A stretch of 6,290 bases of DNA from CAIYRG01 sp035577685 (GCA_035577685.1 DATLVC010000235.1:1-6290); one strand, 5' to 3'; positions 1-6,290 are shown, numbered from the stretch's first letter. Notes: generated by a model not told the origin, from the letters alone. Translations and numbers: made by a program.

Positions 1-194
1 CCGTCGTCGGTGACATAGACCTCCCCATGCTGATAGGGGCTCATCGTCCCCGGATCGACATTGAGATAGGGGTCCAGCTTCCGCAAACGCACGGTGTAAC
101 CGCGCGCCTGCAAAAGCGCGCCAAGAGCCGCGGAAGCCAAGCCTTTTCCTAAGGAAGAGACCACGCCGCCGGTTATGAAGATCAACCGCGCCAT
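1..194 (-). CDS. pyrG: CTP synthase, N-terminal part (runs off left edge)
   Basis: CTP synthase makes CTP from UTP, ATP and glutamine-derived ammonia in the cytoplasm, the last step of de novo pyrimidine nucleotide synthesis. Only the first 64 codons of a protein usually near 540 residues are present; these belong to the synthetase (amidoligase) domain. Visible family signatures are the nucleotide-binding loop ITGGVVSSLGKG at residues 7-18 and KLDPYLNVDPGTMSPYQHGE at residues 39-58, which are nearly invariant in PyrG. The ATG at 194-192 is chosen because the protein then begins MARLIFITGG, the standard family start; another ATG at 207 is out of frame. No strong Shine-Dalgarno sequence precedes it. 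It lies 97 bases downstream of secG on the same strand, a common alphaproteobacterial arrangement. The C-terminal glutaminase domain is outside the window. Identification is secure despite the truncation. Confidence 0.96.
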   Translation of the reverse strand, partial: MARLIFITGGVVSSLGKGLASAALGALLQARGYTVRLRKLDPYLNVDPGTMSPYQHGEVYVTDD

Positions 195-291
195 GGAATT
201 GCACCATGGCTCAAGGGATGTCTCCGCTCAAGCGCTTTTGCGGCGCAACTAACAGATTCATCAGAAGAAGATCGCTTGATCTTTTCGCGAC

Positions 292-696
292 TCACCGAGT
301 CGCCGGGACAGCCGGGAGCGCGGGCGCTGCCGGTGCCGCGGGATTGGCGCTCGGCAAGGCCGGCGGTGCGGCCGGCGCACGCGACGGCAAGGTCGGCGGC
401 GCGTTGGGATTGACGGGTGCGGTTTGGCCGGGCGCCACCTGATTCAGGATCGACGTGGGCCGGCGCGCACCCAGCGACAACAACGTCAGAGACATGCTGG
501 TGACGAAGAACACGAGCCCCAGAATCGCGGTCGTCCGGGTCAGCGTGCTCGCGGCGCCGCGCGGAGAAAACAAGCCGCCCAGTCCCGAGCCGCCGCCACC
601 CATCCCGAGCGCCCCGCCCTCCGAGCGCTGTAACAGCACCACGAAGATGAGTGCCATCGCGACCAAGAGATGAATGATGATCAGTACCGCTTGCAT
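292..696 (-). CDS. secG: Preprotein translocase subunit SecG with Ala/Pro-rich tail
   Basis: SecG is the small non-essential subunit of the SecYEG channel in the inner membrane and assists SecA-driven export. The 134-residue product has the two expected membrane segments, about residues 3-22 and 56-75. They flank the conserved cytoplasmic loop beginning LLQRSEGGALGMGGG (21-35) and continuing to LFSPRGAASTLTRTTA (42-57), which is diagnostic for SecG. After the second helix comes a tail of about 59 residues; positions 88-133 are almost entirely Ala, Pro and a few polar residues, much longer than in enterobacterial SecG (about 110 residues in total). The ATG at 696 is chosen because the first membrane helix starts directly after it. 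The reading frame stays open upstream to a TTG at 783, but that would add 29 non-SecG-like residues. A plausible promoter lies at 731-759. No clear ribosome-binding site; AGGAA at 715-719 is rather distant. pyrG follows downstream. Confidence 0.95.
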   Translation of the reverse strand: MQAVLIIIHLLVAMALIFVVLLQRSEGGALGMGGGGSGLGGLFSPRGAASTLTRTTAILGLVFFVTSMSLTLLSLGARRPTSILNQVAPGQTAPVNPNAPPTLPSRAPAAPPALPSANPAAPAAPALPAVPATR

Positions 697-730
697 GAGC
701 TGCCGGGTGTCCGGTTCCTGTGAGGGAGGG

Positions 731-759
731 GATATCGATGTGCCGAGGCCCCGCGTCAA
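731..759 (-). promoter_or_regulatory. Candidate sigma-70-type promoter for secG
   Basis: On the minus strand there is a TTGACG -35 hexamer (759-754; five of six match to TTGACA) followed after exactly 17 bases by GATATC (736-731; three of six match to TATAAT). Transcription would start near 724 and give a leader of about 27 bases before the secG ATG. The -35 box and spacing are good, the -10 box is only fair. It sits in the 191-base gap between the response-regulator-like gene and secG, so secG-pyrG can probably be transcribed independently of the genes upstream. Confidence 0.4.
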
Positions 760-887
760 TAGACGAAATCGGTTATCCAGCAAACAGAAATCGAAAGACC
801 GGCCGCGGGAAGCGGAAAATCCTGGCCAAAACCGGGGAATTCATGCGCGCAATTTGAGGTTTCCGCCGTGGTTGCAGCCGTTAGGCA

Positions 888-1865
888 CTAGGCAGCCGCG
901 GAACGGGCCGTGCGAACCGCGACAATACGGTCGAGCTCGACCAGGCGGGCCGGCTCAACCTCTGCGGCCGCGAACATATGACCCAGCGTCAGGGAGGCGT
1001 GACCAAGGAGCTTCAGGAGCGACCGGTAATCGGGAGCAAACTCCGATTGGGAATCGCGCTCACCCAGTGCGGTCAGATTCTGAATGGATTGGATGATCGA
1101 ATCGCACCATTCCTGCGCGGCGTCTTGTTTGGTGAGCACCACGCGGCGTTTCATCTCCGCGACCAGTCGGCCAATACGCGGCAGAATCTCGCAGAAATCG
1201 CGGGCCCCGGGGTGACGCTGCTCCAACATGCGCCATTGCAGGCAAAGCTGCACCGCGTCGCGCCGCAGCTTCTCGAGATTGAGCGTTTCCTTACCCTTCT
1301 GCACACTCTCCGTGATTTCGCGGGCGATCTCTTCTTCGGAAAGATGATCGAGCGTCCGGAGCTTCAGCGGGTTCGGCGTTTCCATGCATTCCACCCCCGG
1401 CTCGGCTGCGCGTGTATTCCGCCGCCTGTCGGGACCGATGTAATCAGAGGTGACCACAAAACCCTTGCGGCGCTCGATGAGCAGGCGGATGCGCTCTCCC
1501 AGCGCAGTGGCCGAAACTGGACGGGCCACGAGATCGTCGGCCCCCGAATTCAAAACCTGGCCGATGATCGAGCCGTCGCGCCGCCAGGTGGTGACGACAA
1601 CCACGATAAAGGGATTGTGCCCCAATCGGCCCTGGCGAATCGCCTGGACCAGGGCGCAAGTTTCGACTTCCGCGCCAGCCACTTCCGCCAGCAGCAGGTC
1701 GGGCGAGTCTTTCTGGAGACGCGTTGTCAGCAGGTCTAGAGCCGGTACGGTCTCGACGTTGCGATAGCCAAGGGAAAACAGCGAAGCCCGCGTGCCGTTG
1801 CGGTTGGGTGCGACTGGATCATAGACCAGCACCCGCGCCGTCTCGTAAAGCCGTTTTCCAATCAT
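888..1865 (-). CDS. Response-regulator-like protein with degenerate receiver domain and unknown helical C-terminus
   Basis: I recognise the fold class but not the gene. The 325-residue soluble protein has a CheY-like receiver at about residues 10-132: beta-1 ARVLVYDP (10-17), PDLLLAEV (55-62), FIVVVVTT (86-93), then GADDLVARPVS (108-118). Aligned by eye with PhoB, the phosphoacceptor Asp is Glu61, one of the two acidic Mg ligands is Pro17 (Asp16 remains), and the conserved Lys is Arg115; the switch Thr (92) is kept. Phosphotransfer is therefore doubtful, and the Glu could mimic a phosphorylated state (inference). A linker with YIGPDRR (142-148) leads to a mainly helical, charged region (about 170-320) with no DNA-binding, GGDEF, EAL or kinase motif I can see. 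There is no signal peptide or membrane segment. It lies between tpiA and secG on the same strand, 150 bases after tpiA. The ATG at 1865 places beta-1 at the usual distance. A hairpin abuts the start codon. Target unknown. Confidence 0.85.
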   Translation of the reverse strand: MIGKRLYETARVLVYDPVAPNRNGTRASLFSLGYRNVETVPALDLLTTRLQKDSPDLLLAEVAGAEVETCALVQAIRQGRLGHNPFIVVVVTTWRRDGSIIGQVLNSGADDLVARPVSATALGERIRLLIERRKGFVVTSDYIGPDRRRNTRAAEPGVECMETPNPLKLRTLDHLSEEEIAREITESVQKGKETLNLEKLRRDAVQLCLQWRMLEQRHPGARDFCEILPRIGRLVAEMKRRVVLTKQDAAQEWCDSIIQSIQNLTALGERDSQSEFAPDYRSLLKLLGHASLTLGHMFAAAEVEPARLVELDRIVAVRTARSAAA

Positions 1866-1899
1866 GTGTTATCCCCGGCCGAAGCCATAGGGGTAACAC
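1866..1899 (-). promoter_or_regulatory. Hairpin with cUUCGg tetraloop immediately before the start codon
   Basis: In the minus-strand transcript, GUGUUACCCC (1899-1890) pairs with GGGGAUAACAC (1876-1866) over ten base pairs with one bulged A at 1872. A three-base UAU bulge follows, then an inner GGC/GCC stem closed by a UUCG tetraloop (1883-1880) in the exceptionally stable C(UUCG)G context. The stem ends at 1866, the base directly before the ATG at 1865 of the response-regulator-like gene. The only Shine-Dalgarno-like stretch, GGGGAU, lies inside the 3' arm, so folding should block ribosome binding. There is no U-tract after the stem, which argues against a rho-independent terminator. The structure is seen directly; a role in translational control is inference. 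Confidence 0.6.
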
Positions 1900-1936
1900 G
1901 CAGCGTTTTAAGAGAAGGTGCGAAAACCGCGCCGCA

Positions 1937-1964
1937 ATTGTATGGAAATTATTGAAAATCCTAA
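1937..1964 (-). promoter_or_regulatory. Weak candidate promoter for the response-regulator-like gene
   Basis: The AT-richest part of the tpiA downstream gap contains TACAAT on the minus strand (1942-1937; five of six match to TATAAT). Sixteen bases upstream is TTAGGA (1964-1959), which matches the -35 consensus at only three positions. A transcript starting near 1930 would carry a leader of about 65 bases ending in the hairpin at 1866-1899. The -10 box is good and the -35 box poor, so this is a tentative call; read-through from tpiA is the alternative. Confidence 0.28.
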
Positions 1965-2015
1965 CGAATTTTCACCGGGTCGTAACCCAAGATCCAAAGC
2001 GGGGGCCGGTGGCGT

Positions 2016-2774
2016 TCAGCCTTCCCGGCGGCGCGGCGCGGCGCGGATGATCGCCAGGAAATCCGCCGCTTTCAGACTGGCCCCGCCCACGAGAGCACCG
2101 TCAACATTAGGCACCGCCAGGATGTCGGCGGCATTGTCCGGCTTGACCGAGCCGCCATAAAGGATGCGCATCTCTGCACCCTGCTCCGGGAATCGTTTGG
2201 CCAGGATCGCGCGAATGGTTTCGTGCATTTCGGCAATATCCGTCATTTGGGGTGTTTTCCCGGTGCCGATCGCCCAGACCGGCTCATAGGCAATGACCAG
2301 ATGGGCGCCGTCGAGTTCGGCCGGGATGCTGGCCTGAAGCTGCTGCGTAACAACCGGCACGGCCTGCCCCGCGACGCGGTCCTTATCGCTTTCGCCGACG
2401 CACAGAATGGCCATAAGGCCCGCACGATAGGCGGCCCTGACCTTGCCCGCCACAATGACATTGGTCTCGCCGTGGAATTGGCGCCGTTCGGAATGGCCGA
2501 CAATGACCGCAGTCGCCCCGGCGTCGCGCAGCATTTCTGCGGAAATATCGCCGGTGAAAGCGCCCGAAGCCAAAGCATGGCAATCCTGGCCGCCAATCGC
2601 GATGGGCCCCCCCTCGGTCGCCTTGACCGCATCGGCAATCAGTGTCGCGGGGGGACAGACAAGGACGTCCCCGCGCGCGGCTTCATCGGCAAGTCCCCGT
2701 TTCAATGCGCGGATTTCGCCCAGCGCCACCTTCAGCCCGTTCATTTTCCAATTGCCGGCCAACAACATGCGCAT
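2016..2774 (-). CDS. tpiA: Triosephosphate isomerase
   Basis: This cytoplasmic enzyme interconverts dihydroxyacetone phosphate and glyceraldehyde 3-phosphate in glycolysis and gluconeogenesis, normally as a homodimer. The 252-residue product is full length for the family. All catalytic elements are present: AGNWKMN (6-12) with Asn8 and Lys10, the electrophile His94 in GHSERR (93-98), the catalytic base Glu164 in AYEPVWAIGTG (162-172) including the mobile phosphate-gripping loop, and the phosphate-binding motifs YGGSV (206-210) and VGGASL (229-234). The ATG at 2774 is preferred because AGGA at 2784-2781 lies six bases upstream; a second in-frame ATG two codons later is possible. The C-terminal AAPRRREG comes from a GC-rich run with repeated GCGCG units. 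It is divergent from ppiD and starts the minus-strand series followed by the response-regulator-like gene, secG and pyrG. Confidence 0.98.
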   Translation of the reverse strand: MRMLLAGNWKMNGLKVALGEIRALKRGLADEAARGDVLVCPPATLIADAVKATEGGPIAIGGQDCHALASGAFTGDISAEMLRDAGATAVIVGHSERRQFHGETNVIVAGKVRAAYRAGLMAILCVGESDKDRVAGQAVPVVTQQLQASIPAELDGAHLVIAYEPVWAIGTGKTPQMTDIAEMHETIRAILAKRFPEQGAEMRILYGGSVKPDNAADILAVPNVDGALVGGASLKAADFLAIIRAAPRRREG

Positions 2775-2780
2775 GCGTGA

Positions 2781-2784
2781 TCCT
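2781..2784 (-). promoter_or_regulatory. Ribosome-binding site of tpiA
   Basis: AGGA on the minus strand, six bases before the ATG at 2774. It is the clearest Shine-Dalgarno sequence in the window and supports the ATGCGCATG start over the internal Met two codons later. Confidence 0.6.
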
Positions 2785-2840
2785 ATGTTTCATTGAAATG
2801 CTTGACCCCCTTACAGGCTGGCCCCATTTCCGTTAAAGCC

Positions 2841-2869
2841 TTGCCGCGTTCCCGGCCTCTCCCTATCAT
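2841..2869 (+). promoter_or_regulatory. Candidate sigma-70-type promoter for ppiD-trpE
   Basis: TTGCCG (2841-2846; four of six match to TTGACA) is followed after exactly 17 bases by TATCAT (2864-2869; five of six match to TATAAT). Transcription would begin near 2876, giving a leader of about 25 bases before the ppiD ATG at 2901. A further -35-like TTGACC at 2802-2807 has no good -10 partner. Since trpE follows ppiD by only 12 bases, this promoter would probably drive both genes. It also sets the start of ppiD: the longer reading frame from 2793 would begin upstream of this promoter. Confidence 0.5.
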
Positions 2870-2900
2870 TCGCGGCCTTTCGAGACCATTTGGTTTTCCC

Positions 2901-4790
2901 ATGCTGCAACAACTCCGCGCCGCCTCCAAATCCTGGGTTGCCTCCGTCATCATCGGGGTGCTTGTGCTGGCGTTTGCGCTCTGGGGCGTTGCCGACATCT
3001 TCCGCGGCGGCGGCGACAATGTGGTCGCCAGCGTGGGAGGCACGGAAATTTCGGCGGCCGATTACGATCTGCAGTTGAAGAACCAGATTCGGAATTTGTC
3101 GGCCCAGACCAAGAACCAGATCACCATGGAGCAGGCCAAAGCCATCGGGCTCGACAAAAATGTGCTCGACCAGGCGATCGCTCGTGCCGCCCTGGATGAG
3201 CAGGTGAAGGCGCTTGGCCTCACCGCGTCGCAGGAAACCATCGCGACCCAGATCCGAACCAATCAGAATTTCCGCGGCGCGGACGGCGCTTTCGATCCAA
3301 CAATGTTTCAGCGAACCCTGCAGGATAATGGGCTCTCGGAAGAAGCCTTTGTTGCCGCCACGGGAAGCGACATCGCGCGCGAGCAATTGCTCGATGCCGT
3401 CACCGATGGGATGACCGCACCGCCGGGTCTTGCGCGCCTGCTCTATGATTTCGTTAACGAGCAGCGGATCGCGGATTATCTGGTCGTGACGCCGGAAGAA
3501 GCGGGCCAGGTGCCGGAACCGAGCCAAGCCGATCTTGAGGCTTATCACAAAGCCCATTCCACCCAGTTCAGTTCGCCCGAATATCGGTCCTTCGATTATG
3601 TGCAGATCGGACCGGAACAGGTCGCCGACGAAATCCAGGTTTCGGACGCGGATATGAAGGCCGAATACGACGCGCACAAAAGCGATTACGAGAAGCCGGA
3701 GCAGCGCGAGGTGGAACAGATTGCCTTCCCGTCCAAGGAAGCCGCCGATGCCGCCGCAGCGAAGATCAAAACGGCCGCGGATTTCGCCGCGCTCGCCCAC
3801 GAACGCGGGCTGAAGGATGCGGATTTGAAGATCGGCACCGTGGCCGCGACGGGGCTTGATCCCAAGCTCTCAGCGCCTGTCTTCGCCGTGCCGGAAGGCG
3901 GCGTGACGGCGCCTGTGCAGGGACCCTTCGGCTGGGTGATTCTGCGCGCCGCCAAAGTGATCCCCGGCGAGATGAAGACCTTCGACCAGGTGAAGGACGA
4001 GATCAAAGCCAATCTGGTAAAGGCACGCACCGGCGCCAAGCTGACCGAGATCGCGAACAAATTTGAAGACGAGCGCGGCAGCGGTGAAACGCTCGCCGAA
4101 GCGGCCATGAAGCAGGGCCTGACCATTCACCACATTGCGGCAGCCGACCGGCAAGGCATGACGCCGCAGAAGAGCGAAGCGGATCTTCCGAAAGTGCCGC
4201 AACTGCTGGATCAAGCGTTCCAGACCGAGACCGGCGAGGACAGCGACCTGTTCCAAAGTCAGGACGGCCAATATTTCGCGGTAAAAGTGAACAGCGTGAC
4301 GCCACCGGCCGTGAAACCGCTGGATTCCGTCCGCGAGGAAGTCAAAGAAGGGTTCGTCACCGAAGCGCGGACCAAATTGCTGCAAGCCAAGGTTCAGAAC
4401 CTCGCCGCGGAAGCGATGAAGAGCGGAAGCCTCACCGACGCCGGCAAGACCCTCGGCCATCCGCCGGTGACGAGCATGCCGTTGAAACGCGGCGACATGA
4501 ACGATGTCTTCTCGCCGCAACTTTTGTCTCAGGCGTTCGCGGCACCGCCCGGAACGGTGATTACAGGTCCGGCCGGCAAGGGCAACGGAATCGTTATCGC
4601 GCGCGTCGTGAAGGTCGTCCATCCGGAACCTGACCTGACCAGCGCGGACTATCTCAATTTCCGCCGCAGCGCCGCCCAACAATTGAGCATGACGGCGGTG
4701 GATTCGGTGGCCGCTGCGGCACGCAAGAAAGCCGGCGTCAACATTCATCAGGCGACCGTCCAGCGTGTCCTCGGCGACACGGCGCAATAG
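2901..4790 (+). CDS. ppiD: PpiD/SurA-type membrane-anchored periplasmic peptidyl-prolyl isomerase
   Basis: PpiD-family proteins are single-pass inner-membrane proteins whose large periplasmic part acts as a chaperone near the Sec exit. This 629-residue protein (typical family length) starts MLQQLRAASKSWVAS, followed by a membrane helix at about 12-32 ending LWGVADIF, the standard family N-terminus. Residues 40-200 match the SurA-like N-terminal chaperone region, and a parvulin-like domain covers about 267-355, ending in GPFGWVILRA (341-350). The usual parvulin HIL-type histidine strand reads VEQIAF (271-276), so isomerase activity may be weak or absent, as reported for E. coli PpiD. The remaining 270 residues are charged and mostly helical. 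The ATG at 2901 is chosen from this N-terminus; the open frame back to 2793 adds 36 residues lacking family features. No strong Shine-Dalgarno is visible. It is divergent from tpiA and probably co-transcribed with trpE. Confidence 0.93.
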   Translation: MLQQLRAASKSWVASVIIGVLVLAFALWGVADIFRGGGDNVVASVGGTEISAADYDLQLKNQIRNLSAQTKNQITMEQAKAIGLDKNVLDQAIARAALDEQVKALGLTASQETIATQIRTNQNFRGADGAFDPTMFQRTLQDNGLSEEAFVAATGSDIAREQLLDAVTDGMTAPPGLARLLYDFVNEQRIADYLVVTPEEAGQVPEPSQADLEAYHKAHSTQFSSPEYRSFDYVQIGPEQVADEIQVSDADMKAEYDAHKSDYEKPEQREVEQIAFPSKEAADAAAAKIKTAADFAALAHERGLKDADLKIGTVAATGLDPKLSAPVFAVPEGGVTAPVQGPFGWVILRAAKVIPGEMKTFDQVKDEIKANLVKARTGAKLTEIANKFEDERGSGETLAEAAMKQGLTIHHIAAADRQGMTPQKSEADLPKVPQLLDQAFQTETGEDSDLFQSQDGQYFAVKVNSVTPPAVKPLDSVREEVKEGFVTEARTKLLQAKVQNLAAEAMKSGSLTDAGKTLGHPPVTSMPLKRGDMNDVFSPQLLSQAFAAPPGTVITGPAGKGNGIVIARVVKVVHPEPDLTSADYLNFRRSAAQQLSMTAVDSVAAAARKKAGVNIHQATVQRVLGDTAQ

Positions 4791-4802
4791 AACTCATTTT
4801 CT

Positions 4803-6290
4803 ATGGACATCGCCCCCGGCTTTCCCGCTTTTGCGTCCGCTTATGAGAAAGGCCGGCCCCAGGCGCTTTATGTCCGGCTGATCGCCGATCTGGAGACACC
4901 CGTTTCGGCGTTCTTGAAGCTTGCCGGCGGACACGCCAACGCCTTTCTATTTGAAAGTGTGCAAGGCGGCGAGACGCGCGGCCGTTATTCCATCATCGGC
5001 CTGAAACCGGACCTGATCTGGCGCTGTCGCCACGGCAAGGCGGAGATAAATCGCAGCGCGCGCCTCGACGCGGACCGATTCATGCCCGACCCGGATGCGG
5101 ACAATCCGCTGGTCTCGCTCAAGCGGCTCATCAAGGAAGCCGAGATGGAGCTTCCGGCAGAGTTGCCGCCGATGGCCGTGGGGATGTTCGGTTATCTCGG
5201 TTACGACATCGTGCGCCATATGGAGCGGTTGCCCTCTCCGCCTCCCGATGTGCTCGGCCTGCCCGAGGCGATTCTTCTTCGCCCGACGATTACGGCCATC
5301 TTCGACAATATCCGCGACGAGATCATCGTCGTGACGCCCGTGTGGCCGGAGGAAGGCTTATCCGCACGCGCGGCGTTTGCGCGCGGTGCCGAACGGCTTC
5401 AGGATATGGTGGCGGAACTGGAACGAGCCGGCGCACCGGCGCCCGCACCTGATGTGCAGCCGGTGCTCGGCCCTTCGGAATCGAATACTACCCACGCCGA
5501 ATATCTCGCGATGGTTGAGAAGGCCAAGGAATACATCCGCGCCGGCGACATTTTCCAGGTCGTGCCCAGTCAGCGTTTTCGCCGCAGTTTTTCGCTGCCA
5601 CCTTTTGCGCTCTATCGCGCGCTGCGGCGGCTCAATCCGTCGCCATTCCTCTATTTCTTGAATTTCCCGGGCTTTGCCATTGTGGGTTCGAGCCCGGAAA
5701 TCCTGGTTCGCCTGCGCGATTCCAAGGTCACCATCCGTCCTATCGCAGGCACGCGGCCGCGCGGGAAAACGCCCGAGGAAGACCAACGTCTTGCGGATGA
5801 ATTGATGGCGGATCCCAAGGAGCGCGCCGAACATCTGATGCTGCTCGATCTCGGGCGCAACGATGTCGGCCGCGTCGCGCAAACGGGCACCGTCCGGGTG
5901 ACGGATCAATTCTTCATCGAACGCTATTCGCATGTGATGCATCTGGTCTCGAATGTCGAAGGCGTTATCCGTCCCGGTCTCGACGCGGTCGATGCGCTCG
6001 TGGCCGGTTTTCCGGCGGGCACATTGTCGGGTGCACCCAAGGTGCGCGCGATGGAGATCATCGACGAATTGGAAAAGGAAAAACGCGGCGTCTATGCCGG
6101 CGCGGTCGGCTATTTTGCCGCCAACGGCTCCATGGACACCTGCATCGTGCTGCGCACGGCCGTGGTGAAGGACGGCACCATGTATGTGCAGGCGGGCGGC
6201 GGCGTGGTCGCCGACAGTGAGCCGGAGGCCGAATATCAGGAAACCGTCAACAAGGCCCGGGCCCTGATGGCGGCGGCAGAGGAAGCGGTG
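4803..6290 (+). CDS. trpE: Anthranilate synthase component I (runs off right edge)
   Basis: TrpE converts chorismate to anthranilate, the first committed step of tryptophan synthesis, using ammonia supplied by the TrpG glutaminase. The window holds 496 codons without a stop, nearly the whole protein (usually about 500-510 residues). Visible motifs: a feedback-site sequence FLFES (48-52), equivalent to the LLES tryptophan-binding motif; PIAGTRPRG (313-321), where Ala315 supports TrpE rather than PabB, which has Lys there; ERAEHLMLLDLGRND (340-354); the His pair in YSHVMHLVSNVEG (375-387); FPAGTLSGAPK (403-413); and GGGVVADSEPEAEYQE (465-480) with metal and chorismate contacts. The ATG at 4803 is the only sensible start and lies 12 bases after the ppiD stop. 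No Shine-Dalgarno or leader peptide fits in that space, so translational coupling to ppiD is likely (inference). trpG is expected beyond the right edge. Confidence 0.97.
   Translation, partial: MDIAPGFPAFASAYEKGRPQALYVRLIADLETPVSAFLKLAGGHANAFLFESVQGGETRGRYSIIGLKPDLIWRCRHGKAEINRSARLDADRFMPDPDADNPLVSLKRLIKEAEMELPAELPPMAVGMFGYLGYDIVRHMERLPSPPPDVLGLPEAILLRPTITAIFDNIRDEIIVVTPVWPEEGLSARAAFARGAERLQDMVAELERAGAPAPAPDVQPVLGPSESNTTHAEYLAMVEKAKEYIRAGDIFQVVPSQRFRRSFSLPPFALYRALRRLNPSPFLYFLNFPGFAIVGSSPEILVRLRDSKVTIRPIAGTRPRGKTPEEDQRLADELMADPKERAEHLMLLDLGRNDVGRVAQTGTVRVTDQFFIERYSHVMHLVSNVEGVIRPGLDAVDALVAGFPAGTLSGAPKVRAMEIIDELEKEKRGVYAGAVGYFAANGSMDTCIVLRTAVVKDGTMYVQAGGGVVADSEPEAEYQETVNKARALMAAAEEAV

Noticed and set aside
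268..283. Palindrome AAGATC-GCTT-GATCTT between secG and pyrG, considered as a terminator
   Set aside because: The stem is only six AT-rich pairs and is followed on the minus strand by CTTCTTCTG rather than a U-tract, so it is too weak to call.
697..783. Upstream extension of secG to a TTG at 783
   Set aside because: The added 29 residues do not resemble SecG, which starts right before its first membrane helix, and the extension would cover the candidate promoter.
978..1739. Plus-strand open frame of 253 codons opposite the response-regulator-like gene
   Set aside because: It is the antisense shadow of a frame with a clear receiver domain; its own translation shows no family resemblance and no ribosome-binding site.
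1973..2011. Inverted repeat CACCGG/CCGGTG downstream of tpiA, considered as a terminator
   Set aside because: The loop is 27 bases, and on the tpiA strand the stem is followed by AAAATTCG with no U-tract.
2029..2046. Tandem GCGCG-like run at the 3' end of tpiA
   Set aside because: Short, inside the coding region, and explained by Ala/Pro/Arg codons in GC-rich DNA.
2223..2780. Plus-strand open frame of 185 codons opposite tpiA
   Set aside because: It lies entirely within a complete triosephosphate isomerase gene on the other strand and has no protein features.
2793..2900. Upstream extension of ppiD to the ATG at 2793
   Set aside because: The added 36 residues lack PpiD features, while the Met at 2901 gives the standard family N-terminus and lies just behind a good promoter.
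2811..3800. Minus-strand open frame of 329 codons opposite ppiD
   Set aside because: Long antisense frames are common in GC-rich coding DNA; ppiD on the plus strand has recognisable domains throughout and this one has none. The same applies to 3870-4787 and 5358-5942.

Overview
This window looks like a core chromosomal segment of an alphaproteobacterium. The evidence is the high GC content, codon use rich in G/C at third positions, protein sequences of alphaproteobacterial type, and a familiar gene order: tpiA, secG and pyrG in one direction, with ppiD and trpE diverging from tpiA. I cannot name the genus from the sequence alone. No mobile element, CRISPR array, RNA gene, phage gene or sign of recent transfer was found.

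Minus strand, read right to left: tpiA (triosephosphate isomerase, 2016-2774); an unnamed response-regulator-like gene (888-1865); secG (translocase subunit with a long Ala/Pro-rich tail, 292-696); and the first 64 codons of pyrG (CTP synthase, 1-194, running off the left edge). Plus strand: ppiD (membrane-anchored SurA/PpiD-type periplasmic chaperone, 2901-4790) and, 12 bases later, trpE (anthranilate synthase component I, 4803 to the right edge, all but its last few codons). The gaps are 195-291, 697-887, 1866-2015, 2775-2900 and 4791-4802, all under 200 bases. They hold candidate promoters, one ribosome-binding site and one notable hairpin; no convincing rho-independent terminator was seen in any of them.

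Most of this is housekeeping: glycolysis (TpiA), protein export and periplasmic folding (SecG, PpiD), pyrimidine nucleotide synthesis (PyrG) and tryptophan synthesis (TrpE). The part that stands out is the gene between tpiA and secG. Its receiver domain has lost the usual phosphorylation chemistry (Asp to Glu at the phosphoacceptor position, one Mg-binding acid replaced by Pro, Lys replaced by Arg). The domain is joined by a YIGPDRR linker to a helical C-terminal region I do not recognise. Directly in front of its start codon is a 13-bp hairpin capped by a cUUCGg tetraloop that buries the likely ribosome-binding site. A phosphorylation-independent regulator under translational control is the most interesting hypothesis here, but it remains a hypothesis.
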